DNA from: Firmicutes bacterium UBA3936
Lineage (GTDB): Bacteria > Bacillota > Dethiobacteria > Dethiobacterales > Dethiobacteraceae
Direction: 5' to 3'
Assembly: GCA_002385745.1 (NCBI GenBank)
Contig: DGEC01000116.1
Coordinates: forward strand, 1-10,346
Length of the DNA: 10,346 nt
Position 1 is the stretch's first letter. Each line of letters opens with the position of its first letter. This document shows, in pieces, positions 1-6,283 of the stretch. A model generated the notes under the pieces. That model saw nothing but the letters and a program-made list of their open reading frames with translations, searched no databases and was not told where the DNA came from. The translations under genes and the position numbers were made by a program.

Positions 1-180
1 GTTCCCGGTATGCCGGCCGCCGGTTCGGCCGGAGCGATAAAGCCAATTGTAAAGGACAAGAATCTAATGCTGCTTATGATTGGCGGAGTTATTATTATCG
101 TCCCGGCCTTCATAGGTATTCTTGCGGTTGCCCGCAAAGAGGCCAAAAAACACGAAGAGGAATCAGCCCGCTTTATCTAG
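1..180 (+). CDS. C-terminal end of an unidentified membrane-anchored protein (5' truncated)
   Basis: An open frame runs from the first base to TAG at 178-180 and gives 59 residues. A Gly/Ala/Pro-rich stretch is followed by one strongly hydrophobic segment (about residues 23-43, LMLLMIGGVIIIVPAFIGIL) and a short charged tail rich in Lys, Arg and Glu. The arrangement suggests an extracytoplasmic domain held by a C-terminal membrane anchor with a cytoplasmic tail, but it could equally be the last helix of a polytopic protein. The ABC transporter gene starts 47 bp downstream on the same strand with no terminator between them, so the two are probably co-transcribed and may work together. The family cannot be named from this fragment. 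Confidence 0.6.
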   Translation, partial: VPGMPAAGSAGAIKPIVKDKNLMLLMIGGVIIIVPAFIGILAVARKEAKKHEEESARFI

Positions 181-227
181 GCGGCTTGCTGGTGCTATAA
201 CACTACTATAAAGGGAAGGTATGATCA

Positions 228-1976
228 ATGAAAAAAATAGTAAGGATGTTTAAACAGATCTGGAGGTTAGCCACGCCGTACTGGTTCCAGGCTCCGGACC
301 GCGTCGGAAGTTGGGTGCTGCTAATTCTCAGCACACTGATGATGCTTCTTTCTGTACTCGCCATTATCCGTATGAACGAGTGGTACCTGGACTGGACAAA
401 CGCCTATACGCTTGTCGATTACGCCATGTGGAAGCATCAGTTGCTGGTCTTCTTCCTTTTTACTGCGGTAAACATTACAAATATGCTTGTTAAAGGCTAT
501 ATTGACGGCTGGATTCAGCTCAGGTGGAGAAAATGGATGGTTTCTACATATATACAGGACTGGATGAGGGACTTTAACTACTACAGGATGCAGTTCACAG
601 GCAGCCAGACCGACAACCCTGACCAGCGTATTTCCGAAGATATCAGTACCTTTATCGGGAGTACCTGGGGAATGTCCTTTGGTTTGTTGCAGAACCTGGT
701 AATGCTCGGTTCCTTCCTTGTTATCCTCTGGAACTTATCAAATACAATTCCTCTGATGCTTTTTGGCAGGGACTGGTCTTTCCCGGGTTACTTTATCGTG
801 ATTTCCATCATTTGGGCGGTTTTAGGCACATTGATTGCCCACTACTTCGGAAGACAATTAATCGGCTTAAACTACAACCAGACAAGATATGAGGCCGACT
901 TCCGCTTCTCTTTGGTCCGCGTCAGGGAAAACAGTGAACAGATTGCTCTCCTGGGGGGCGAAAAAGTTGAACACAGGCGCCTCATGGGGGTATTTAACAA
1001 TGTTGTTGCCAACACGTTCAGAATAATGATGAGGAATATGAAGTTTGGCTTTGCCAACCAGGGTTACAGTTCCCTGGAAGGTGTACTGATTTCACTGCTC
1101 TTGGGGCCGGCATATTTTACAGTGGGACTGCCTGGCGGCTACGGTGCGATCATGCAGATTTCCATGGCGCACCAGACAGTTAACAATACCTTCAGTTATT
1201 TTAAAAATGCTTATGCCGGACTTGCAGCCTGGAAGGCGGTAATCAACCGTCTTACCGGTTTCCTCGACAGCCGTGAAAGGTCCGAGGCACTGCTGAAAGA
1301 ATCAAGGATTTACATTAAAGAGCAGGATAAGGATCAAATTACGCTGCCCGAATTGGAAGTATATTTGCCGAGCGGCCAGTTAATGATTACAGCAAAAGAT
1401 GTAGTTATCAAGCCGGGCGAGAAGGTGCTTATCAAAGGAAAAACCGGCGCCGGGAAAACCACGCTTTTCAGAGTTATGTCAGGCCTGTGGCCCTTTGGTA
1501 AAGGCGATGTGCTGATACCGAAAGGCAAGAAAGTCATTGTGCTGCCGCAGAAGCCCTATATTCCCATCGGTACTCTGGCAGAGGCTGTAAGCTATCCCGA
1601 ACCGCCGGAGAAATATTCACGGGAAGAAATTATCCAGGCGCTGAAGGACGTGGATTTAGGAGAATTTGTTAACAGGCTTGATGTCGTTGCCCACTGGAAT
1701 ATGGTCCTTTCCGGCGGTGAACAGCAGAGACTGGGTATCGCCAGGGCCATGCTTTACAAGCCGGATTACCTGTTCTTTGATGAGGCAACGTCATCCATGG
1801 ATGAGCCGTCCGAAGAAGTACTGTACAACATGCTCTTAGAAAGAATGAAAGACACCACCATTATTTCCATCGGCCACCGCTCATCCCTGGAGAAATTCCA
1901 CGAGAGAATGATCGTCGCAGAACCGACGCCTGCCGGAAATTACGAGTTTGTTGAAAAAACGGAAAAGGCAGGATAA
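228..1976 (+). CDS. SbmA/BacA-like (ABC_membrane_2/ALDP type) ABC transporter, fused permease and ATPase
   Basis: The 582-residue protein has an N-terminal membrane domain (about residues 1-345, several hydrophobic helices) and a C-terminal nucleotide-binding domain (about 370-575). The ATPase motifs are complete: Walker A GKTGAGKT at 404-411, Q-loop Gln441, signature LSGGEQQ at 494-500, Walker B LFFDE ending at Asp518-Glu519, and H-loop His550. The length, one-chain layout and N-terminal sequence (WYLDWTNAYTLVDY; WIQLRWRKWMV) resemble the ABC_membrane_2 group, which includes E. coli SbmA/YddA, Rhizobium BacA, mycobacterial Rv1819c and peroxisomal ALDP. Known bacterial members move peptides, bleomycin-like drugs or cobalamin, usually as homodimers; the substrate here is unknown. 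The start at 228 has an AAGGGAAGG ribosome site 8 bp upstream. An overlapping ATG at 221 opens only a six-codon frame. The gene lies just after the membrane protein at 1-180. Confidence 0.88.
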   Translation: MKKIVRMFKQIWRLATPYWFQAPDRVGSWVLLILSTLMMLLSVLAIIRMNEWYLDWTNAYTLVDYAMWKHQLLVFFLFTAVNITNMLVKGYIDGWIQLRWRKWMVSTYIQDWMRDFNYYRMQFTGSQTDNPDQRISEDISTFIGSTWGMSFGLLQNLVMLGSFLVILWNLSNTIPLMLFGRDWSFPGYFIVISIIWAVLGTLIAHYFGRQLIGLNYNQTRYEADFRFSLVRVRENSEQIALLGGEKVEHRRLMGVFNNVVANTFRIMMRNMKFGFANQGYSSLEGVLISLLLGPAYFTVGLPGGYGAIMQISMAHQTVNNTFSYFKNAYAGLAAWKAVINRLTGFLDSRERSEALLKESRIYIKEQDKDQITLPELEVYLPSGQLMITAKDVVIKPGEKVLIKGKTGAGKTTLFRVMSGLWPFGKGDVLIPKGKKVIVLPQKPYIPIGTLAEAVSYPEPPEKYSREEIIQALKDVDLGEFVNRLDVVAHWNMVLSGGEQQRLGIARAMLYKPDYLFFDEATSSMDEPSEEVLYNMLLERMKDTTIISIGHRSSLEKFHERMIVAEPTPAGNYEFVEKTEKAG

Positions 1977-2033
1977 GCGCCGTTCTGTAATAAACATAAA
2001 TAAATAAGTATACAGGAAAACAATAAGTTATTT

Positions 2034-2111
2034 AAGGGGTGCTGCGACTGCTTAAAGGGTCGGTTTGCAGTGCCCCTTTAGCTTTGGACCCTAAAGCTGC
2101 GCTGTTTTTTT
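2034..2111 (+). ncRNA. Structured 3' UTR or small RNA with terminator and competing upstream hairpin
   Basis: Two mutually exclusive folds can be drawn. Fold A pairs 2034-2045 with 2067-2078: 12 bp, of which two are adjacent U.G/G.U pairs on the plus strand. Fold B pairs AGCTTT 2080-2085 with AAAGCT 2093-2098, then CAGTGC 2068-2073 with GCGCTG 2099-2104, leaving CCCTTT bulged. Fold B directly abuts seven Ts (2105-2111) and would be an intrinsic terminator. CAGTGC is shared, so A blocks the base of B, as in an antiterminator/terminator pair. The loop of A (AGGGTC 2056-2061) can also pair with the loop of B (GACCCT 2087-2092). No plus-strand gene follows until 3718, so this is either the elaborate terminator of the ABC transporter operon or a small RNA. 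No convincing promoter is visible just upstream, which favours a 3' UTR product. Confidence 0.55.
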
Positions 2112-2201
2112 ATAGATCACGGGGCAAAGTATTTTATCACAAAAAACAATACAGCCAGGGATGTTGCCAGTGAAAGCTTTTATGATAATGCATAATAGAA
2201 G

Positions 2202-2235
2202 GCGGCTGCTGAATACCCGGGTATTCAGCAGCCGC
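2202..2235. repeat. Perfect 34-bp palindrome between convergent genes
   Basis: GCGGCTGCTGAATACCC is followed directly by its exact reverse complement (17 + 17 bp, no spacer). It lies 36 bp beyond the stop of the minus-strand carboxypeptidase gene and downstream of the plus-strand ABC transporter. It can form a strong hairpin in RNA from either strand and probably acts as a bidirectional transcription end or mRNA 3' stabiliser. Neither side has a strong T-tract, so it is not a textbook intrinsic terminator. A dimeric protein-binding site is an alternative. Confidence 0.8.
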
Positions 2236-2270
2236 AGATCATCATGTCAATAATTGAATACGGCAATTCA

Positions 2271-3122
2271 TTATTCCCTGCTTTTTTGTTCAAGATATTC
2301 TTCCAGAACGAGGCCGTTTTCATAAATATAGCGGGCGGCTTCTTTGCCCACATAGCGCAGGTGCCAGGGTTCGTAATTGTAGCCGGTAATGTCCTCGGCC
2401 CCCTTGGGATAGCGGATGATAAAGCCGTAAAGATGGGCGTTTTCGGCTACCCATTTTCCCTCCTCTGTTTCGGCAAAGCGTTCAACAAGGTCAAAGCCGA
2501 CTTTTTGACAGGAAATATCCATGGCCAGTCCCGTCTGGTGTTCGCTGTGCCCCGGCCGGGCGCTGATTTTATCGGCGTATTCCCGGCCTTTTGTGCTGAC
2601 ATGACGGTTGTAAACCGATTCCTGCAACTGGTAGGAGCGGAAACCCGAGACTGCATATAAGTAGTAGCCTTCTGCTTCAGCCGCTGCAAAAAGCTCTTCC
2701 AGCGCGGTGGCTGCTGCCACTCTTAGCTGCTGCCTTTCGTGCGGCCCGGCAAAACTAAAGCGGACATTGGGTACTGTCAGGTCTTCCGGTTTATAATCGG
2801 CAGGCAGACTGATGTCCTTGTTCACCAGGATCAGGTATTCGTCCGGTTCGGGAACTTCGTCCGCTTCTTCTTCATCATCATCTTCTTCTTTTGGTTCCTT
2901 GATGTCGGGCGCATCGACAGTTTCATCCGGTCCGCCGGGCTCCGCATCATCGTTGCTCTGTCCGGCAATAGTTTCCTTTGGCCAAAGCAGGCTGTGCAGA
3001 GTGCCGCGGTTCAGATAAACAACTAATGCTATAAGCAGAATCAGGCAGAGGTAGAAAAGAATTTTGCCTTTCCCCCTGTGTTTTACAGTCTTTTTGTTTA
3101 CCGGTCTTCTTTTAGCAACCAT
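2271..3122 (-). CDS. Membrane-anchored D-alanyl-D-alanine carboxypeptidase, VanY/M15B family
   Basis: The 283-residue protein has a basic N-terminus, one membrane segment (about residues 21-37), a low-complexity linker with a strongly acidic run at about 75-95, and a C-terminal peptidase domain (about 115-275). The M15B motifs are present: SGFRSY at 159-164, SEHQTGLAMD at 193-202 (zinc ligands His195 and Asp202) and EPWHLRYVG from 251 (catalytic Glu251, zinc ligand His254). The family removes the terminal D-Ala from peptidoglycan stem peptides outside the membrane. No VanS/VanR/VanH/VanA-type genes are nearby, so the role is probably cell-wall trimming and not glycopeptide resistance. The ATG start has AGGAGAT (3131-3137) about 8 bp upstream. 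The gene stands alone, between the tRNA operon terminator and the palindrome at 2202-2235. An L,D-specific (LdcB-like) activity is possible. Confidence 0.9.
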   Translation of the reverse strand: MVAKRRPVNKKTVKHRGKGKILFYLCLILLIALVVYLNRGTLHSLLWPKETIAGQSNDDAEPGGPDETVDAPDIKEPKEEDDDEEEADEVPEPDEYLILVNKDISLPADYKPEDLTVPNVRFSFAGPHERQQLRVAAATALEELFAAAEAEGYYLYAVSGFRSYQLQESVYNRHVSTKGREYADKISARPGHSEHQTGLAMDISCQKVGFDLVERFAETEEGKWVAENAHLYGFIIRYPKGAEDITGYNYEPWHLRYVGKEAARYIYENGLVLEEYLEQKSRE

Positions 3123-3156
3123 TTTAAGTCATCTCCTGGGCAGCCGCGTGCCGCGT

Positions 3157-3186
3157 ATTATAGAGCAGCCAAGTACTGCATTTTAA
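3157..3186 (-). promoter_or_regulatory. Probable sigma-A promoter of the carboxypeptidase gene
   Basis: Read on the minus strand, TTAAAA (3186-3181) is followed after 18 bp by a perfect TATAAT (3162-3157). Transcription would start near 3150, giving a leader of about 28 nt that carries the AGGAGAT ribosome site. The -35 box matches consensus at four of six positions. Confidence 0.55.
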
Positions 3187-3297
3187 TACATGAGTATTCC
3201 AGGTGATAAGGGCAGGTTCCTCCTGCAGGTTGGTCTCTTTCTTCTTAATATATTTTAATATTTTTTAGGGCGGCCATGTCCGGCCGAAAGGCAATGC

Positions 3298-3330
3298 TAA
3301 AAAGCCCTGGAGATGTCTCCGGGGCTTTTG
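3298..3330 (-). terminator. Intrinsic terminator of the tRNA-Lys/tRNA-Gln operon
   Basis: On the minus strand AAAAGCCC and GGAGA pair with TCTCC and GGGCTTTT, with one C.A mismatch and a two-base loop. The stem ends in a T-run (3300-3297 side). It lies 10 bp beyond the CCA end of tRNA-Gln. Confidence 0.88.
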
Positions 3331-3339
3331 TAGTTCTGA

Positions 3340-3414
3340 TGGCTGGGGTGGCAGGATTCGAACCTGCGAATGCGGGAGTCAGAGTCCCGTGCCTTACCGC
3401 TTGGCGACACCCCA
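3340..3414 (-). tRNA. tRNA-Gln (anticodon CTG)
   Basis: The minus strand folds as a full cloverleaf of 75 nt. The acceptor arm TGGGGTG pairs with CACCCCA, the anticodon stem is CGGGA/TCCCG with loop CTCTGAC (anticodon CTG, decoding CAG), and the T arm is GCAGG-TTCGAAT-CCTGC. The discriminator is G and CCA is encoded (3342-3340). It is the second gene of a two-tRNA operon, 8 bp after tRNA-Lys. Confidence 0.95.
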
Positions 3415-3422
3415 TTATGGCC

Positions 3423-3498
3423 TGGTGGGCCATGTAGGGATCGAACCTACGGCCCTCCGATTAAGAGTCGGATGCTCTACCAGCTGAGCTAATGGCCC
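3423..3498 (-). tRNA. tRNA-Lys (anticodon CTT)
   Basis: The minus strand forms a 76-nt cloverleaf: acceptor GGGCCAT/ATGGCCC, anticodon stem TCCGA/TCGGA with loop CTCTTAA (anticodon CTT, decoding AAG), T arm GTAGG-TTCGATC-CCTAC, discriminator A and encoded CCA. It is the first gene of the tRNA operon and has its own promoter immediately upstream. Confidence 0.95.
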
Positions 3499-3512
3499 GA
3501 TAAGCGAATAAT

Positions 3513-3541
3513 ATTATACACTTTTTCGCCGCAAAAGTAAA
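3513..3541 (-). promoter_or_regulatory. Sigma-A promoter of the tRNA operon
   Basis: Read on the minus strand, TTTACT (3541-3536) and a perfect TATAAT (3518-3513) are separated by exactly 17 bp. The start would fall near 3506, about 8 nt before the mature 5' end of tRNA-Lys, as expected for a stable-RNA promoter with a short 5' leader. Confidence 0.8.
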
Positions 3542-3579
3542 GGCATTGATGCCGGAAGATAGTGGCAGGCAGGGTCTCC

Positions 3580-3632
3580 AGGCAAGGCAGCCGAAATTTC
3601 CGTCTTTGCCTAAAGACAAGTGCGGGTTGCCT
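3580..3632. repeat. Small inverted repeats upstream of and touching the EamA promoter
   Basis: GTCTTT (3602-3607) pairs with AAAGAC (3612-3617) around the loop GCCT. AGGCAA (3580-3585) is the reverse complement of TTGCCT, which occurs twice (3606-3611, and 3627-3632 as the promoter -35 box). Such an arrangement could be an operator for the permease gene, but the elements are short and may be chance. The rest of 3499-3717 shows no gene. Confidence 0.3.
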
Positions 3633-3655
3633 AACGGCTTTGTCGTGTATATAAT
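3627..3655 (+). promoter_or_regulatory. Sigma-A promoter of the EamA permease gene
   Basis: TTGCCT (3627-3632) is followed after 17 bp by a perfect TATAAT (3650-3655). Transcription would start near 3662, about 56 nt before the GTG start codon. Confidence 0.72.
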
Positions 3656-3717
3656 AATAAAGGTATATATATGTCTGTTTTGTCCGGAACGCAATTAACT
3701 GTAAAGCAGGTGAAGAA

Positions 3718-4605
3718 GTGGGAGTTATTTTTGTTTTAATCTTTGTAATCTCCGGAGCATTAAATCCGGTCTGGATAAAAACCGCCTACGCAGAAGGGGC
3801 TACTCCCCTGGCCCTGGTTGTCTGGCAGGGGATTTGTGCTTTCCTTTTATATATTGTCTTTGCTCTAATACGGGGCAGGGAGAAATACAGGGCCGAAAAG
3901 GGTGAAATCATCCGTTATATTTTGCTTGGCGCTTTGGGAATGTTCCTCACATACACTTTGATGAATTTGAGCATGGAGCGCCTGCAGGCTTCTTACACCA
4001 TCATGCTTTTCTTCTGCCACCCCGCCTTTGTGCTGCTGGCCAATTACCTTATTTACAAGGTCAGGCTGCACTGGCTGGATATAGTAACACTCCTGTTTAT
4101 TTTGTCCGGCGTTTATGTGCTGACGCGGCCGCAGGGGTCTCCCGGCGATGTCTGGGGAATTATACTGGCCCTGGGATCGGGGGCGGCCCAGGCATTTTAT
4201 ATCCTGTACAGCGGGCGTGTATCCAAGGGCGACCCGTTAAAAGTTGCCTTTTATGCGCAAGGCGGCTGCTTCGCCGCCTGCCTGCTTATGATTCCGCTGA
4301 TAGGGCTGCAGCCCCTGTCTGCAGTTGCCGGCATGAAATTCGGCTTTATACTGGCATTAGTTACATCACTTGTCGGTACAATCTTTTTCCTTAAAGGCGT
4401 GGGCCTCATCGGATCCAACCGTGCGGCGCTAATCGGTGTGACAAATCTTCCCCTTTCTCTCTTTCTTACCCTGCTGATACTAAAGGAAGAGCCCACCGGT
4501 CATCTGTGGGGAGGTTTCCTTTTGATTCTGGCAGGTTTGCTTGTTGATGCGCTGGCTCGTTTTTGGCGGGAAAGCAAGCGGGAACACGAGACAAAAACCG
4601 CCTAA
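3718..4605 (+). CDS. EamA/DMT-superfamily permease
   Basis: The 295-residue protein is almost wholly hydrophobic, with about ten predicted membrane helices in two related halves (about residues 2-135 and 145-285), the usual EamA repeat layout. The second half carries the typical C-terminal pattern: GSNRAALIGVTNLPLSLFLTL, then the LILKEEPT element before the last helix. A short basic tail follows. DMT permeases export or import amino acids, nucleotides, sugars or other metabolites; the substrate cannot be told from sequence. Translation probably starts at GTG 3718, preceded by AGGTGA (3708-3713) at a short spacing of 4 nt; the next in-frame Met is deep in the protein. The gene is a single-gene unit with its own promoter and a terminator at 4620-4658. 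Confidence 0.88.
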   Translation: MGVIFVLIFVISGALNPVWIKTAYAEGATPLALVVWQGICAFLLYIVFALIRGREKYRAEKGEIIRYILLGALGMFLTYTLMNLSMERLQASYTIMLFFCHPAFVLLANYLIYKVRLHWLDIVTLLFILSGVYVLTRPQGSPGDVWGIILALGSGAAQAFYILYSGRVSKGDPLKVAFYAQGGCFAACLLMIPLIGLQPLSAVAGMKFGFILALVTSLVGTIFFLKGVGLIGSNRAALIGVTNLPLSLFLTLLILKEEPTGHLWGGFLLILAGLLVDALARFWRESKREHETKTA

Positions 4606-4619
4606 AGCAACGAAGCAAC

Positions 4620-4658
4620 AAAAAAACGGCTGTCTTGCTTGCAGGCAACCGTTTTTTT
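4620..4658 (+). terminator. Intrinsic terminator after the EamA gene
   Basis: An A-run plus ACGG pairs with CCGT plus a T-run, with an inner TTGC/GCAA helix and a small left-hand bulge. The hairpin begins 14 bp after the permease stop and ends in seven Ts (4652-4658). Confidence 0.82.
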
Positions 4659-4671
4659 ACTGTTTTTATAG

Positions 4672-4677
4672 TATAAT
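4672..4677 (+). promoter_or_regulatory. Candidate -10 box of the galE promoter
   Basis: A perfect TATAAT lies 33 bp before the galE start, just after the preceding terminator. No good -35 box sits at the right distance, because that stretch is the terminator T-run. An initiation site near 4684 would give a leader of about 27 nt carrying GGGGTGG (4699-4705). Confidence 0.45.
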
Positions 4678-4710
4678 TTAACAGCAAGTAATTTTGTTTG
4701 GGGTGGCTTT

Positions 4711-5730
4711 ATGGCGATTTTGGTCACCGGAGGAGCCGGTTATATTGGATCCCATACCTGTGTTGCCTTGCTTGAAGCGGGCTACCGGGTAATTATTGCC
4801 GATAATTTATGCAGGGGCAGTGCGAAAGCCATAAAAAGGATAGAATGTATTACAGGTAAAAAACCCGCCTTCTACTGCCTTGATGTAACGGACGCGGCGG
4901 CGGTGGACGGCTTGTTTGCCGCAAACAAAATAGACAGTGTACTTCATTTTGCCGGCTTTAAGGCGGTCGGGGAGTCGGTGGCAAAGCCTCTCTTATATTA
5001 CTATAATAATGTTGTCGGTACTATGGTGCTTGCCGGGGCTTGCCAGAAGTACGGTGTGCAGCATTTTGTTTACAGTTCTTCGGCCACCGTTTACGGGCCG
5101 AACAAGGTGCCTTTCAGGGAGGACATGCTCCTTTTGCCGGCGGCAAACCCGTATGGGGAAACAAAGGCAATAAGCGAAAGGATTTTGACGGATGCTGCAA
5201 AGGCAAATAAAGGCTGGTCGGTAGTACTGCTGCGTTACTTTAACCCCCTGGGCGCCCATGAAAGCGGACTTTTGGGGGAGGATCCCGCCGGGGTTCCAAG
5301 CAACCTGATGCCTTATATCACCCAGGTGGCAGCGGGTAAAAGGGAGCGTCTCTACATTTTTGGCGGCGACTATAATACTCCCGACGGCACCGGAGTCAGG
5401 GATTATATTCATGTGATGGATCTGGCCGCAGGTCATGTCAGGGCGCTGGAAAAAACAAAAAGTTCCCCGGGCGTTCATATTTACAACCTGGGTTCGGGTG
5501 TGGGATACAGCGTGCTGGAGCTGGTACGGACATTTGAGCAGGTGACCGGGATTGCCATTCCTTATGAAATTACCGGCAGGCGCCCGGGTGATATAGATAT
5601 CTGCTATGCCGACCCGGGCAAAGCATACCGGGAATTGGGCTGGAAGGCCGGGAAGACTTTGGCTGAGATGTGCCGGGATGCCTGGCGCTGGCAGCAAGCG
5701 AATCCGGAAGGTTATGCGACGGCAGAATAA
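4711..5730 (+). CDS. galE: UDP-glucose 4-epimerase
   Basis: The 339-residue protein matches the usual GalE length (338 in E. coli). It has the NAD-binding GGAGYIGS motif at 7-14, the AGFKAVGES segment at 81-89, the SSSATVYG motif with catalytic Ser124 at 122-129, and the YxxxK pair Tyr148/Lys152. C-terminal family blocks follow: GTGVRDYIHVMDLA, YNLGSGVGYSVLE and RRPGDI. The cytosolic enzyme interconverts UDP-glucose and UDP-galactose (sometimes the N-acetyl forms) for the Leloir pathway and for envelope glycans. No galK or galT is nearby. The following membrane-protein and murJ genes suggest an envelope-precursor role. The start is preceded by GGGGTGG with 5-nt spacing. It begins a co-directional run of three genes. 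Confidence 0.95.
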   Translation: MAILVTGGAGYIGSHTCVALLEAGYRVIIADNLCRGSAKAIKRIECITGKKPAFYCLDVTDAAAVDGLFAANKIDSVLHFAGFKAVGESVAKPLLYYYNNVVGTMVLAGACQKYGVQHFVYSSSATVYGPNKVPFREDMLLLPAANPYGETKAISERILTDAAKANKGWSVVLLRYFNPLGAHESGLLGEDPAGVPSNLMPYITQVAAGKRERLYIFGGDYNTPDGTGVRDYIHVMDLAAGHVRALEKTKSSPGVHIYNLGSGVGYSVLELVRTFEQVTGIAIPYEITGRRPGDIDICYADPGKAYRELGWKAGKTLAEMCRDAWRWQQANPEGYATAE

Positions 5731-5785
5731 AATTTTGGTGTTAATTTGCTGCGCTGCGCAGCGGAGTTGTTCTGGGAGAGATGAT

Positions 5786-6238
5786 ATGGACTACTTAAAA
5801 GTGTTTTTGTTGTCCGCCCTGCCGGTTGTGGAACTCCGGGGAGGGCTGCCCCTTGGCATTTCCCTTGGCATGCCGTGGTGGGAAGCCTTTGTCGTCAGTT
5901 ATCTTGGCAATATAGTAATTATATACCCCTGGCTTTTGGTGCTTGAACACCTGGAGGGGTTTTTGGCGCGCAACAGGATTACAGCTCCTGTTTATAAAAT
6001 GCTAATCCGCAAAGTCAGCAAGAAGAAAGAACTGTTTGCCAAGTACGGCAAATACGCGCTTTTTATTTTTGTTGCCATTCCCCTGCCGACTACGGGAGCC
6101 TGGACAGCCTGCGTAGCCGCCCGTTTTTTCCGCATCCCGACCCGGGAGGCCTTTGTAATAATTCTTTTTGGTGTTTTGGCAGCGGGAATTATTATGCTCT
6201 TGTATCCCCTGCTGCTGGCAGTGTTTAATTTGGCATAA
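5786..6238 (+). CDS. COG2426/Sm_multidrug_ex family small integral membrane protein
   Basis: The 150-residue protein starts MDYLKVFLLSALPVVELRGGLPLGISLG, the conserved N-terminal block of the COG2426 (putative small multidrug export) family. Further membrane segments follow at about residues 30-47, 86-105 and 120-148, with a basic amphipathic stretch (IRKVSKKKELFAKYGKYA) between. The family is widespread in Firmicutes and its transport role is annotated mainly by inference. I chose ATG 5786 because GGGAGAG (5774-5780) lies 5 nt upstream and the family motif begins at once. An in-frame ATG at 5714 inside the galE end, with GGAAGG before it, would add 24 residues that do not look like the family. 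The gene lies 55 bp after galE and 45 bp before murJ. Confidence 0.82.
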   Translation: MDYLKVFLLSALPVVELRGGLPLGISLGMPWWEAFVVSYLGNIVIIYPWLLVLEHLEGFLARNRITAPVYKMLIRKVSKKKELFAKYGKYALFIFVAIPLPTTGAWTACVAARFFRIPTREAFVIILFGVLAAGIIMLLYPLLLAVFNLA

Positions 6239-6283
6239 ATGGGGGCATTCTATATTGTATTTAGCAAAGAAGGAAGAGTTGCC

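Noticed and set aside
2244..2660. 138-codon plus-strand frame opposite the carboxypeptidase gene
   Set aside because: It is antisense to the catalytic domain of a clearly conserved gene and has no ribosome site or domain.
3671..3739. 22-codon frame starting in the EamA leader and overlapping its start
   Set aside because: AAAGG precedes its ATG, but the predicted transcription start falls at or inside that site, leaving almost no leader. The peptide has no regulatory codon run.
4993..5697. 234-codon open frame on the minus strand opposite galE
   Set aside because: It lies wholly within galE, whose motifs are complete, and has no family signature or ribosome site.
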